Shown: positions 32,742 to 41,431, counted from the stretch's first letter. The stretch: DNA of 64,000 bases from Tumebacillus permanentifrigoris (GCF_003148565.1 NZ_QGGL01000001.1:7659-71658), one strand, 5' to 3'. Made by a program: numbers and translations. Notes: a model not told the origin generated them from the letters alone.

Positions 32742-34736
32742 TTACCCCATGTATTCTGTGTGTGCTTCTTCCTCATGCGCCTCCGAGTCCTCGTCCAGCT
32801 CGAACTCATCGAGGGTGTACCCGAGGTCGAGGATCGTCGCCTCGAATTCCTCCTCGTAGGTCTGAATCATTTCGGCGGCTCCATCGATCATCCGAGCCAT
32901 GAAGTACGATTGATGCTTCAAGATCTCATGCAATCGCTCCAGAGAAGTCAAGCGAGAGATCGGATTGGTTTTCACATGGAGATTGGCGATGAGCGGTCGG
33001 AAATAGAACGTGAAGTGCTCGTCTTCCAAAGACCACTTGATCAGGTTTTCGGTATTTCGGAGCACGCGACTTACCTTGGTCTCCAAATATTCCGTATTCC
33101 CGGCTGCCACTTCCTGACTCAACTTCATCAGCATCTCTTGGTTCTCTTCGGCAAATCGCTTCAACCCATCCAACGACTGGTTGTGTTTGTAGATGCGGTT
33201 ATAGACGCGCTCCAAGTAGTAGTGTGTATCGAACTCCAGATCGGGCAACGATTCGAACAATTCTCCAATCGGTGCCAACTGATCTTGGCAGTAGGTGTCC
33301 AGTACTTCCTGGAATGGCATGTTGACCGTGCCTTGAATGTAAACGCCACCCTCTGTGGCATTGATGACTTCAGCCTGCGTGCTGGCCACCAAGTGCTCCA
33401 TCCATCTGAGGAATTGTCTCCACAATCCACGAGATTTGACTTGTCCACCATAATACCCGTCCAGATAGTAGGTCTTGTTGTATTCATTCTCCGCTTTGAA
33501 GACATCCTGAATCGACTTGAATCGATCTGGGCCCAGTTCCTTCTCCACGGCATCCGCATCTTGGTACAGCGTGTCCTTGCTGTGGGTATTGCCGTCTTCG
33601 GAGTAGGCCAGATCCTGACCGATTAAGACGATCGGGCTCCCCCCAAGATAATGCGCCAATGAGAGATTCATGTGCGCGACCGAACTGCCCGTATACAATT
33701 CACCGAAATTGCCTAGTGCCTCGTTCAAGAAGCGGCTGTTCCCGACATTCTGTTTGAAACAAGGTACTTTGTATTTCGGCCATACCTCGAAGATTCGAGA
33801 ATCGACCAGCGAGAGTCCAAAGAAAGCTGTCTCTTCAGGGATCTCAATCCCCTTCAAACTGATCTCATACGAGGGAGTTCCGCGCTCTAAGATACAGACG
33901 ATATCCGGGGTGATCCCGTTTTTCATCAAGACGCGGAACGCAGATTCCGCACAGATGATCAGGCTCTTGCCCTTGGCCTGTCTCAACAAGGGAAGCTGTT
34001 TGTCAAGCGACGGGCCCGATGCCACACAAATGATCGGCACACCCTTGTACTTGTCCTTGAACTGTTTGAGCTGTTTGTTCCCCAAAATGTGCTTCAGGTT
34101 TTTGAATTCATTGGTCACACCAAGCAATGTATCTTCCAAGGAGTTCCCGATGTTCGAGACATGGAGTTTGATCTGTTCCAGCAAAAATTCAAACAAATCG
34201 CCATAATACTCTTTGTCTTGACGGAACGTTGGGAACGTCCGCAACAATTCAGTTTGAAGGAAATAGAATCCTACTAAGGAGTAGAGGAAGCTCGTAAGGT
34301 TCATCTTGATCGAGGTGCTAGGTCCGTAGAAGAACACCAAGCGTTCTAACTTATCCCCCAAGCAATCGGAAAGATCCACTTCCTCTAGGAATTTCTTGAT
34401 TTTATTTAAATCGCGCTCGATGACAAACACCCACGCGGTTTCGGTTTTTCGTTCGTAAATTTTCCGGATGACTGCACTGGAGTTCAGGCCCATCACGATA
34501 TAGCCTGTGTTATCAAAATTGACCCCGTCCAGAAACACGTCAGCTTCTGCACTTGGGTCATAGAGGCTTGCCGAATAAAATTCATTGCCGTTGTCGTCCG
34601 TAAGTTTAAAAATGAGTTCGTCTTGTACGTGGAGAACTTCTAGATCCGCTGTCGACGCCGCTTCCATCTCCATCTCGATGAACATCGGGGCGTTGTATTC
34701 TGATAGGTATTGACGATTTTTTTCGAACAGGTTCAT
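32742..34736 (-). CDS. Maf-type flagellin glycosyltransferase, copy 2 (long form)
   Basis: 664 residues from the ATG at 34736, six bases after AAGGAGG. The Maf core lies in the middle: CVASGPSLDKQLPLLRQAKG near 270, TPDIVCILERG, and PIVLIGQDLAYSEDGNTHS near 405. Long N- and C-terminal helical extensions are absent from copy 1; the extreme C-terminus is very acidic (ELDEDSEAHEEEAH). Two Mafs may act at different sites or on different donor sugars. Confidence 0.87.
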   Translation of the reverse strand: MNLFEKNRQYLSEYNAPMFIEMEMEAASTADLEVLHVQDELIFKLTDDNGNEFYSASLYDPSAEADVFLDGVNFDNTGYIVMGLNSSAVIRKIYERKTETAWVFVIERDLNKIKKFLEEVDLSDCLGDKLERLVFFYGPSTSIKMNLTSFLYSLVGFYFLQTELLRTFPTFRQDKEYYGDLFEFLLEQIKLHVSNIGNSLEDTLLGVTNEFKNLKHILGNKQLKQFKDKYKGVPIICVASGPSLDKQLPLLRQAKGKSLIICAESAFRVLMKNGITPDIVCILERGTPSYEISLKGIEIPEETAFFGLSLVDSRIFEVWPKYKVPCFKQNVGNSRFLNEALGNFGELYTGSSVAHMNLSLAHYLGGSPIVLIGQDLAYSEDGNTHSKDTLYQDADAVEKELGPDRFKSIQDVFKAENEYNKTYYLDGYYGGQVKSRGLWRQFLRWMEHLVASTQAEVINATEGGVYIQGTVNMPFQEVLDTYCQDQLAPIGELFESLPDLEFDTHYYLERVYNRIYKHNQSLDGLKRFAEENQEMLMKLSQEVAAGNTEYLETKVSRVLRNTENLIKWSLEDEHFTFYFRPLIANLHVKTNPISRLTSLERLHEILKHQSYFMARMIDGAAEMIQTYEEEFEATILDLGYTLDEFELDEDSEAHEEEAHTEYMG

Positions 34737-34758
34737 GTGCGCCCTCCTTAGCTCAACA

Positions 34759-35058
34759 CTATGCTGGAGAAAATCCGCGTAACCGCTGACATAGCTCAAA
34801 TTTCACAAGATCTGCGAACAGAATATAATCCTGGTTGTTGATGCAGGTCATCGAGAATTCCAAAAGCTCGTTCAGCTCTTGAATTTGTTCCACGCTTAAT
34901 AAATTGTTCCCTTGAACAAGGACCACGTATTCGCCAAACAATTCCACAACCCGGGTCAATTTCTGCATCCCAAGGTTGAATTCCATCCGATAAAAGAGGT
35001 CTGCGATGCCGGAAAGTTCGGTCACGATCTCTTCAATTTTCAAGGCGTCTATGTTCAT
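34759..35058 (-). CDS. Small helical protein paired with Maf copy 2
   Basis: 99 residues, ATG at 35058 after ACGGAGG. It is all helical and shares the C-terminal NQDYILFADLVKFEL motif with the protein at 32367-32726, plus an ELL element about 12 residues before it. It sits between flagellin and the long Maf. It could be a FliS/FliT-like adaptor that brings unfolded flagellin to Maf, which is an inference from position and size. Confidence 0.78.
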   Translation of the reverse strand: MNIDALKIEEIVTELSGIADLFYRMEFNLGMQKLTRVVELFGEYVVLVQGNNLLSVEQIQELNELLEFSMTCINNQDYILFADLVKFELCQRLRGFSPA

Positions 35059-35084
35059 AATGCCTCCGTAAACTTCGTTTTTTT

Positions 35085-35117
35085 AAAAAAGAGCCAACCA
35101 TTATGGTTGGCTCTTTT
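35085..35117. terminator. Flagellin terminator
   Basis: AAGAGCCAACC pairs with GGTTGGCTCTT around ATTAT, flanked by A and T runs, 20 bp after the hag stop. Confidence 0.9.
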
Positions 35118-35136
35118 CCCAAAAAGTATGAACCAA

Positions 35137-35964
35137 TTAACGAAGAAGTTGCAGAACGCCTTGCGGTTGTTGGTTTGCTTGTGCCAACATAGCTTGAGCT
35201 GCTTGAGCAAGGATGTTGTCCTTGGTGAACTTCATCATTTCTTTCGCCATGTCTACGTCGCGGACACGGGATTCTGCAGCGGTCAAGTTCTCCGAAGAGG
35301 TGGTCAGGTTGTTGATGGTGTGCTCCAGACGGTTTTGGTATGCACCAAGGTTTGCGCGTTCTTTGGAAACGGTGTTGATTGCGCAGTTGATGACACCGAT
35401 TGCGGATTGAGCAGCACCTACCCAGCTAGCATTTGCCAGGTTGAGGGAAGCGGAGTCAACTTTCAGTGCGGATGCGTTCATTTTGTTGATGGACAGTTTG
35501 ATGGTTTGGCCGCTGTTTGCACCAACTTGGAACGTGATCGCGGAGTTACCGGACACCAGGATTTTCTTGGTGTTGAACTCGGTTTGGGAAGCGATACGGC
35601 TGATTTCTTTGGAGAGTTGCAAGACTTCGCCGCGAACTTTGTCACGGTCAGCAGTTGCAAGGGTATCGTTGGAAGATTGAACTGCCAACTCACGCATACG
35701 TTGCAGGATGTCGTGGGTTTCGTTCAGTGCGCCCTCAGCGGTTTGGATGAGGGAGATACCGTCTTGGGAGTTACGAGCTGCTTGGTCGAGGCCACGGATT
35801 TGGCCGCGCATTTTTTCGGAGATTGCCAGACCAGCTGCATCGTCGCCTGCGCGGTTGATGCGGAGACCGGAAGACAGTTTCTCCATCGATTTCGAAGCAT
35901 TGGTGTTGTTGGTGGTGAGGCGGTTGTAGGTGTTGAGAGCGGTTAAGTTGTGGTTAATGCGCAT
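35137..35964 (-). CDS. hag: Flagellin
   Basis: The filament subunit, 275 residues from the ATG at 35964; an in-frame extension upstream reads through the leader. It has the full D0/D1 N-terminus (MRINHNLTALNTYNRL, SGLRINRAGDDAAGLAISEKMRGQIRG, quoted in parts) and C-terminus (VRDVDMAKEMMKFTKDNILAQ ending QPQGVLQLLR, in parts), with only a very short variable middle. An unusual Cys occurs in GVINCAIN. It carries CsrA sites in the leader, and nearby pse and Maf genes point to glycosylation. Confidence 0.97.
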   Translation of the reverse strand: MRINHNLTALNTYNRLTTNNTNASKSMEKLSSGLRINRAGDDAAGLAISEKMRGQIRGLDQAARNSQDGISLIQTAEGALNETHDILQRMRELAVQSSNDTLATADRDKVRGEVLQLSKEISRIASQTEFNTKKILVSGNSAITFQVGANSGQTIKLSINKMNASALKVDSASLNLANASWVGAAQSAIGVINCAINTVSKERANLGAYQNRLEHTINNLTTSSENLTAAESRVRDVDMAKEMMKFTKDNILAQAAQAMLAQANQQPQGVLQLLR

Positions 35965-35970
35965 GATAAT

Positions 35971-36007
35971 TTCCTCCTTGGAATGTCGTCCCACATCCTT
36001 GCGGGAC
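35971..36007 (-). promoter_or_regulatory. CsrA binding sites in the flagellin leader
   Basis: A hairpin (8-bp stem, 35988-35995 with 36000-36007) presents AGGA in its loop within GCAAGGATGT, close to the CsrA SELEX consensus. A second GGA is in CAAGGAGGAAA (35971-35981), which is the Shine-Dalgarno itself. The two-site layout is the same as in B. subtilis hag, where CsrA blocks translation until FliW removes it. Confidence 0.83.
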
Positions 36008-36041
36008 CGATGTTTTAGTAAGCTTCTCGCTTACACTATCT

Positions 36042-36068
36042 ATATCGTCTGGCCATTCGGAATACTTG
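36042..36068 (-). promoter_or_regulatory. Candidate SigD promoter of hag
   Basis: On the minus strand GACGATAT (36042-36049) resembles the SigD -10 and TCAAG (36065-36069) takes the -35 place at 15 bp. The same TCAA-type -35 occurs at flgM. It is followed by another small leader hairpin (36016-36032). Confidence 0.55.
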
Positions 36069-36092
36069 AGCCTTATTTGAGCCCATTTCGGA

Positions 36093-36142
36093 CAAAAAAC
36101 AGGCTTCCCGATTGATTATCTCAACCACAGAAGCCTGTTTGG
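36093..36142 (-). terminator. Terminator after csrA
   Basis: AAACAGGCTTC pairs with GAAGCCTGTTT and is followed by a T run on the minus strand. It isolates hag from the upstream flgM-to-csrA operon. Confidence 0.85.
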
Positions 36143-36391
36143 TCATTTTTCTCCTAGATCCGACTTTTTCTGCATCAGTTTTTGTAGATCGGCCAGCGGA
36201 GGCATCGCGGTGGACAGCGCACTGCGGTTGGCTTGGCGGATCTCTTCGTAAATTTCCTTGCGAAACACGCGAATGGTGCGCGGCGCATGGATGCCGATCT
36301 TCACAGAGTCCCCATCCTTCTCTAACAAGACGATTTCGACGTCCTCACCGATCATGATCGACTCCCCGATCTTGCGTTTCAGGACCAGCAC
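36143..36391 (-). CDS. csrA: Carbon storage regulator CsrA (translational repressor)
   Basis: 82 residues. The RNA-binding beta sheet is intact: LVLKRKIGESIMIGEDVEI at the N-terminus and VKIGIHAPRTIRVFRKEIY with the key RxxxVxRxE residues. The C-terminus is longer than in E. coli, as in Bacilli that use FliW. The GTG at 36391 directly abuts the fliW stop. Its expected target is flagellin mRNA, whose leader has two matching sites. Confidence 0.95.
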   Translation of the reverse strand: MLVLKRKIGESIMIGEDVEIVLLEKDGDSVKIGIHAPRTIRVFRKEIYEEIRQANRSALSTAMPPLADLQKLMQKKSDLGEK

Positions 36392-36829
36392 TTACGCTTC
36401 CCCCTTCCGTGGGAACAGCGGGGTGCGCGACTGGTACCCCGTGTTGTGCAGAACCACTTGACGAGCGAGGCTCTTGTCTGCGTTGACCACAATCGGTGCC
36501 AGCAGATTCATCGTGGAATGCTCCATCTCCTCGGTCGTGGTGACCGTCACCCACAGTTGGACATTCATCGGTTCCGGGTCGCCGAGCGCTTGCAGGTCTT
36601 GTGCGCTCAGCTCAAACTCGTAGGCCGGGTGAAACACAAACGGGTCGGCAAGCAGGAGACAGACACCTGGTTCTTCCTTTGCTTGCAGATATGCGAACGG
36701 TAGCGAGTCATCTTGCTTGAAGATGACATACTCCCGGACCTCCTCCAGCCCGAACAATCCTTCGGGAAATTGCAAGATTGCATGCTCTTCGATTTCCAAC
36801 TTACCAAATAGTACGGATGTGATCTCCAT
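36392..36829 (-). CDS. fliW: Flagellar assembly factor FliW
   Basis: 145 residues with the FliW features FPEGLFGLEEVREYVIF and LLADPFVFHPAYEFEL, and a long C-terminal NLLAPIVVNADKSLARQVVL segment. FliW binds flagellin when it accumulates and otherwise binds and inactivates CsrA, a partner-switch that tunes flagellin synthesis to export. It is translationally coupled to csrA. Confidence 0.95.
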   Translation of the reverse strand: MEITSVLFGKLEIEEHAILQFPEGLFGLEEVREYVIFKQDDSLPFAYLQAKEEPGVCLLLADPFVFHPAYEFELSAQDLQALGDPEPMNVQLWVTVTTTEEMEHSTMNLLAPIVVNADKSLARQVVLHNTGYQSRTPLFPRKGEA

Positions 36830-36862
36830 TGCAGTTCCTCACTTTCCTTCCTAGACGAGAAG

Positions 36863-36893
36863 GAGCGTGCCAATAGGCACCGCTCCTTTTTAA
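36863..36893. terminator. Hairpin between yviE and fliW
   Basis: GGAGCG and GTGCC arms pair with GGCAC and GCTCC around an ATT/TAT loop. T-rich only on the plus side, so on the minus strand it is at most a partial terminator or a processing site. It overlaps the end of yviE. Confidence 0.5.
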
Positions 36894-37471
36894 TATTGCA
36901 TATTCATGTATTGCCCTGTGACATTGAACTGTATCCAGTTCTTCTGATCGAGATAAACCTCGACCTGACCCGGTGTATAGTTGATGATCGGGGTATGCGT
37001 CGTGGCATGAATCTCCGTTCCGCGGACTTCCCAATTCAATTGCGTTTCATGCGGATGATAGGAAATCTGCACAGGTCGGTAACTCGCAGCGTCGTAATCC
37101 TTGATCGGCATCGGACCCATGTCCTGCCGTTGCAAGGCGATATCAGCGATCGCATTGGAATGGTTCTGGATCGCCGCCATCTGGTTGCCTTCCTCGACGA
37201 TTCGCCCGACCGCTTCCAACGCCACCTGCTTCGCCTGAGACCCGATATCGGCCAGCATATCGGTCGTGGTCTTGAACCCGAGCGCTTTGCGAGCCGAATA
37301 GATATCGAGGTCGAGTTGTCCAGGGCCTTGGTCGATCGTCAAGACAGCCGGCTGTTGGGTGATGCTGACTTCTGCGCGTGGCGATTGCATCTCCCATTTC
37401 CCTGCAGTCGATTGAATCCCGATTCGAGCGGCTGCTTGCGTAAACCCAAGCCGAAGCGATACGCTCAGCAC
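36890..37471 (-). CDS. yviE: YviE-like protein (DUF6470)
   Basis: 193 residues, cytoplasmic, between flgL and fliW exactly as in B. subtilis. It starts LSVSLRLGFTQAAARIGIQS and has a central helical stretch (DIGSQAKQVALEAVGRIVEEGNQ, in part) and a beta-rich end. The function is unknown. The GTG at 37471 follows GGAGGTGA. Confidence 0.82.
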   Translation of the reverse strand: MLSVSLRLGFTQAAARIGIQSTAGKWEMQSPRAEVSITQQPAVLTIDQGPGQLDLDIYSARKALGFKTTTDMLADIGSQAKQVALEAVGRIVEEGNQMAAIQNHSNAIADIALQRQDMGPMPIKDYDAASYRPVQISYHPHETQLNWEVRGTEIHATTHTPIINYTPGQVEVYLDQKNWIQFNVTGQYMNMQY

Positions 37472-37501
37472 CAGCCCTCACCTCCCTCTGCCCTGCTTGT
37501 T

Positions 37502-38410
37502 CTAGCGCAGGAAGTCGATCAGCGTCGGCACGATGATTTTACCACCTGTCGAGAGCGAGGCCTGCTGAATGCTTTCCGCCACTTTCATGTTCATAATCGA
37601 TTCGGCGACGTCGGCGTCGACCGTTTTGGAGAGCAATCCTTGGACGTTCGCGTCATAGTCCTTCAGACGATTTTGGATCAACTCGATCCGATTCATGCGC
37701 GCCCCGACATCCGACCAAACGGTTTGAATCTTGTTGGCGCGGTCCTGAATCTTCCCGAGCGCCTTCTCGATGCCAGGCGGGTTATCCGCACGCAGCGCAG
37801 TCTCCAGCGATTTCAACGCGGCGAACGCATTGTCAGAGTTCGTTTCGTTGCCTACCGTTGTCGGTTGCCCGAACAGTTCATCCCCGATCACATTGATCTG
37901 CATGTTCGCACCTTCACTCATCATGAACGAAATCGACCCCATGTCCGTCTGTTGGTACATGGCATTCGTAGGATCATAGGGTTGGATATCGGTCGTCTGC
38001 CCATTGTACAGGTAGCGATCATTAAATTTGCCATTGCCGACCTGCACCATCTGTTCATACAGCTGGTGGACTTCGTTGGCGATCGCGTTGCGTTCATCGA
38101 TCGACATCGTGCCCGTCGAGCCTTGCACAGACAATTCACGCGCACGTTGCAGGATGTCGTTGACCTCGTTGATGTTTGATTCGACGAATTCCATCTGGCT
38201 CAAGCCATCGTCGACATTGCGCTGGTAGCGGTCGTTGCGCGAGATCTGTTGGTCATAACGCATCGCATAGCCAACCGCGATCGGGTCGTCTGAGGGCTTG
38301 TTCAATTTCTTGCCGGACGCCAATTGGTCTTGGTACTTGACCAAGCGCTCGTTGTTCGCGCTCAAGTTCGACATGAACTGGGAGTTCATCATGGATTGTG
38401 TGACTCGCAT
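37502..38410 (-). CDS. flgL: Flagellar hook-filament junction protein FlgL
   Basis: 302 residues, with the flagellin-like N-terminus MRVTQSMMNSQFMSNLSANN and LASGKKLNKPSDDPIAVGYAMRYD (in part), and a C-terminal KVAESIQQASLSTGGKIIVPTLIDFL (in part). I use the ATG at 38410, eleven bases after GGAGG; an ATG three codons upstream is too close to it. It joins FlgK to the filament. Confidence 0.93.
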   Translation of the reverse strand: MRVTQSMMNSQFMSNLSANNERLVKYQDQLASGKKLNKPSDDPIAVGYAMRYDQQISRNDRYQRNVDDGLSQMEFVESNINEVNDILQRARELSVQGSTGTMSIDERNAIANEVHQLYEQMVQVGNGKFNDRYLYNGQTTDIQPYDPTNAMYQQTDMGSISFMMSEGANMQINVIGDELFGQPTTVGNETNSDNAFAALKSLETALRADNPPGIEKALGKIQDRANKIQTVWSDVGARMNRIELIQNRLKDYDANVQGLLSKTVDADVAESIMNMKVAESIQQASLSTGGKIIVPTLIDFLR

Positions 38411-38451
38411 GCTTCGCATTGCCTCCTATCTATATCGAGATCAGGCGTTGG

Positions 38452-40059
38452 TTATTTGCCGCCCAAGTGAATGATCGTATCGAGAATGGTTTCCGCCGTC
38501 GTGACGACGCGCGCGGAAGCTGCGTAGGCTTGTTGGAATCGGATCATGTTCGACATTTCCTCATCGAGTGAAACTCCGCTGATCGATTGACGTCGGTTGT
38601 CAATCTGCTGGATCAGCGCGCCTTGGTTCTTGACTTGTCGTTCGGCGGTCTGCGCTTGCAACCCAAGTTGTCCGATCGTCGCCCGCATGTAGTCGTTGAC
38701 CGAACCCTTTGCCAAAATCGCCCCATTCGGTGGCAATCCTTGCTTGAAGTCGATCGTCGCAGAAACAGACTCGCCTAACATGAACGCCAAGTCACCGTTG
38801 CCTTCCTTGGCCTGCGTTTTGCCGTTGGCATCTACATAGGTGGCATTCGAAGAACCGATGTTCTGCACATCATCGAGAATGGCTTTCGCGACTTTGATGT
38901 TGCTGGCGGTGAAGACTTTTGAACTGTCTGTCGTCTCGAACAGCACGCCCGCCTTACTCGTCGGCTTCGTGGCGGTAAACCCGAACTGATGCAATTCGTT
39001 CAGGCCGTTAAACGTAATCGTGGTGCCCTTGGGCAGGGTGCGATACAACGGGTCTACGTTGGTGCCCTTCGGAACGACAGTCCCATTTGCCAACGTGATA
39101 TCGTTGGGCAATTGGGTTACGGTGCTGTCATACGTGTAGTCGCCTGGCAGTTTGCTTTGAATCTGCCCGTTGACCATCCCGTTGATCATCGAGTCCAGTT
39201 GCGATTTGAATCCGCTGATGATGTTGCTGCGCGAGAACGTCATGCCCCCGATCTCACCGCTTGGCACCGGGAACGAAGTGGTGTTCGTCGCCGCGTCATA
39301 GGTCAGTTGAACCGGCGGGGTATCGCCGCTCAGGATGACCGTCGTCCCCACGGAGAGTTGGTAGGTGCCGTTCGGAAGTTCCTTGCCTGTCACACCTGCC
39401 GTCTTGGACAGTTGATCGACCAGATAGTCGCGATGGTCGCGAAGGTCATTGGCTTTGTCACCGAGCACTTCCAGTGTCGTGATCTGCTTGTTCAAATCAC
39501 TGATCTGCCCGGTCAACGTATTGAACTCATTGACTTTAGAGCTGATATTGTCACCGATATCTGTATCCAATTCGTTGAGCTTCGCCCCCACCGTATTGAA
39601 CGTTTCGACGAGGTCGATTGTGGCTTGACGCACGGTATTGCGCGAGGCCATGTCCTTGTTGCGGCCCAGCGTCTGCCAGGAGAGGAAGAAGTTATCCAGA
39701 ACTTTGGACAACCCGGTATCGGTCGGTTCGTTAAACACCGCTTGCAATTTGTCGAGCGTGTCTTGGCGAATCGTCCACTCCCCCGACGTGGTGTTCTCAT
39801 TGCGGAATTGCGCGTCGAGGAACGATTCGCGGATGCGGGTGATCTGCCCCGCCACGACTCCAGTGCCCATCTGCCCGGCCTCCATCGTGCGCCCCATGCT
39901 CGGCACATACATCGAGGCGGTGGTGACCAGATCGACGCGCTGGCGGGAATAGCCCGGCGTATTGGCGTTGGAAACGTTTTGCGAAACCGTGCTCAGCCCG
40001 GATTGTTGTGCAAACAACCCGCGCTTGCCCGTCTCTAGATTGAAGAAAGTCGATGTCAT
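38452..40059 (-). CDS. flgK: Flagellar hook-associated protein 1 (FlgK)
   Basis: 535 residues from the ATG at 40059 behind GGAGG; the longer frame runs into flgN. It has TSTFFNLETGKRGLFAQQSGL and the rod-hook motif QNVSNANTPGYSRQRVDL, and a C-terminal SLDEEMSNMIRFQQAYAASARV helix. It joins the hook to FlgL. A large surface-exposed middle section is Thr- and Ser-rich. Confidence 0.95.
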   Translation of the reverse strand: MTSTFFNLETGKRGLFAQQSGLSTVSQNVSNANTPGYSRQRVDLVTTASMYVPSMGRTMEAGQMGTGVVAGQITRIRESFLDAQFRNENTTSGEWTIRQDTLDKLQAVFNEPTDTGLSKVLDNFFLSWQTLGRNKDMASRNTVRQATIDLVETFNTVGAKLNELDTDIGDNISSKVNEFNTLTGQISDLNKQITTLEVLGDKANDLRDHRDYLVDQLSKTAGVTGKELPNGTYQLSVGTTVILSGDTPPVQLTYDAATNTTSFPVPSGEIGGMTFSRSNIISGFKSQLDSMINGMVNGQIQSKLPGDYTYDSTVTQLPNDITLANGTVVPKGTNVDPLYRTLPKGTTITFNGLNELHQFGFTATKPTSKAGVLFETTDSSKVFTASNIKVAKAILDDVQNIGSSNATYVDANGKTQAKEGNGDLAFMLGESVSATIDFKQGLPPNGAILAKGSVNDYMRATIGQLGLQAQTAERQVKNQGALIQQIDNRRQSISGVSLDEEMSNMIRFQQAYAASARVVTTAETILDTIIHLGGK

Positions 40060-40072
40060 CGGAGTACCTCCG

Positions 40073-40582
40073 TTAGGCTTTAGAATCGAAATAGGATACG
40101 CGACTTTGCTGGTACGGGTTGTTCGCAAGCGTTTGACCAGAACCGCCATAATTCGGTACGGACGGTGACTCGGTCAAAACTTCAACCGTCGATTGAATCA
40201 GGTTGAGCGACTGCTGGATGAGGATCTGGTTGAGGTCATTGGCGTCCTTGAGTTTGAGGATGACCGTGCGCAAGTCGTCGGTCAGTGAGGTCATCCGTTG
40301 GCGTTCTTCCGGCGTTTCGGCCAATTGGCTGACGCGTTCCGCCGTCAATTGATCGGCTGGCACACCTGCGCGAACGGCGAGCAGGCGGCCTGCTCCTTGG
40401 CGTTCCAACTCCATCCGCTCAATGCGATGGATATGGGCGACTTCGGTCTGGACGATCTCGTTTAGCGCTTCCAAATCATTTTGGATCAGGACATCCTTCT
40501 TGCGCGTTGCGAGTTCGAGCAGTTGTTGGTGTTCACGCAATAGGGCTTCGACGACCGAGAACAAAGGCTTTAACACGCTCAC
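40073..40582 (-). CDS. flgN: FlgN-type flagellar chaperone
   Basis: 169 residues, mostly two long helices (LLREHQQLLELATRKKDVLIQND, in part) followed by a disordered tail (SVPNYGGSGQTLANNPYQQS). FlgN escorts FlgK and FlgL. Position between flgM and flgK fits. The GTG at 40582 follows GAGGAG. Confidence 0.88.
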   Translation of the reverse strand: MSVLKPLFSVVEALLREHQQLLELATRKKDVLIQNDLEALNEIVQTEVAHIHRIERMELERQGAGRLLAVRAGVPADQLTAERVSQLAETPEERQRMTSLTDDLRTVILKLKDANDLNQILIQQSLNLIQSTVEVLTESPSVPNYGGSGQTLANNPYQQSRVSYFDSKA

Positions 40583-40599
40583 CGCAAGTCTCCTCTCTG

Positions 40600-40881
40600 C
40601 TATTCACCGTAGGCTTCGAGCATTTTTCGCACGACGGCGTTCGTTTCCACATGGTACGTTCCTTCTTGAATCTGACGCTTCACATCCGCGATGCGCTCAG
40701 CGTGCTCCGAACCCTCCGATTGCGATAGGTCGCGCGCCTTCTCCAAGGCTTGCGGCGAGATCGAGACCCCGTCAAGCTTGGCATATGTCGACGCAGCCGT
40801 AGCTGGGTCCTTGTCTGTCAGACGATTGGCTTGTTGGTATTTTTGCACCTGAGAGATGCGATTGGAATCATTGATTTTCAC
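40600..40881 (-). CDS. flgM: Anti-SigD factor FlgM
   Basis: 93 residues from the GTG at 40881 behind GGGGTGA. The C-terminal half carries the FlgM motif (RIADVKRQIQEGTYHVETNAVVRKML, in part), which binds SigD until FlgM is exported. Its promoter region is unusual: the SigD -10 lies within the 5' arm of a terminator hairpin. Confidence 0.92.
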   Translation of the reverse strand: MKINDSNRISQVQKYQQANRLTDKDPATAASTYAKLDGVSISPQALEKARDLSQSEGSEHAERIADVKRQIQEGTYHVETNAVVRKMLEAYGE

Positions 40882-40899
40882 GTATATGTCACCCCACAA

Positions 40900-40954
40900 T
40901 AAAAAACCGATACTTGGATAATTCCAGTATCGGTTGAAGCCCAGATTGGGTTGA
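40900..40954 (-). promoter_or_regulatory. yvyF terminator overlapping the flgM SigD promoter
   Basis: On the minus strand AACCGATACT (40926-40935) pairs with AGTATCGGTT (40905-40914), followed by T6: an intrinsic terminator. The 5' arm contains ACCGATAC, a SigD-like -10, with TCAAC (40950-40954) as -35. Transcripts from this promoter would begin in the loop and lack the 5' arm, so they would escape the terminator, while read-through from yvyF would be stopped. Confidence 0.68.
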
Positions 40955-41029
40955 GTAGAAAAAGTGACCGTTATTCCCCATCAGGTCACGTATGCTCGTG
41001 TATCCGCTCTGTTTCAAAAGGAGAGGACT

Positions 41030-41431
41030 CTAGCGATCGCGTTTGTGGAAGTAGTCGTGCTTCTTGCCGGTACTCTCCGGCTGGCGCAGAGCTTCCCGCG
41101 TGGAGCTGAGGCCTTTTTGCAATTTGTCCTTGCAAGGTTTGCAGTAGCGATCTTGTTGAATCGGCGTACCGCAGCTGTCACACGGAAAATTGAGGTTCGG
41201 ATTGTCAACGGTGGTAATCCGACCTTCGCGGATAAATCGAATGATCAAGCTGACATCTACCCCGGTTGCGTCACTGACTTCGTACATCGTTGCGCGACGC
41301 TGCTCCTGCAAATAATCACGAACTTGGAAGAACTTTTCGTCGTCTTCCTTGATACAGACCGTACACGATTCGACGAAGCTGTTGATCTTATTATAAAGTC
41401 GCCCACAACGCTTGCAGTTTGCGAGTGCCAT
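41030..41431 (-). CDS. yvyF: YvyF family flagellar operon protein
   Basis: 133 residues from the ATG at 41431 behind TGGAGGGGG. Two zinc-ribbon-like cysteine pairs at each end (CKRCG...CTVC and CDSCG...CKPC) flank a winged-helix-like middle (MYEVSDATGVDVSLIIRFIREG). It looks like a regulator related to MarR/MerR-type folds. The position before flgM is conserved in Bacilli. A TATAAT -10 is at 41461-41466. Confidence 0.85.
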   Translation of the reverse strand: MALANCKRCGRLYNKINSFVESCTVCIKEDDEKFFQVRDYLQEQRRATMYEVSDATGVDVSLIIRFIREGRITTVDNPNLNFPCDSCGTPIQQDRYCKPCKDKLQKGLSSTREALRQPESTGKKHDYFHKRDR

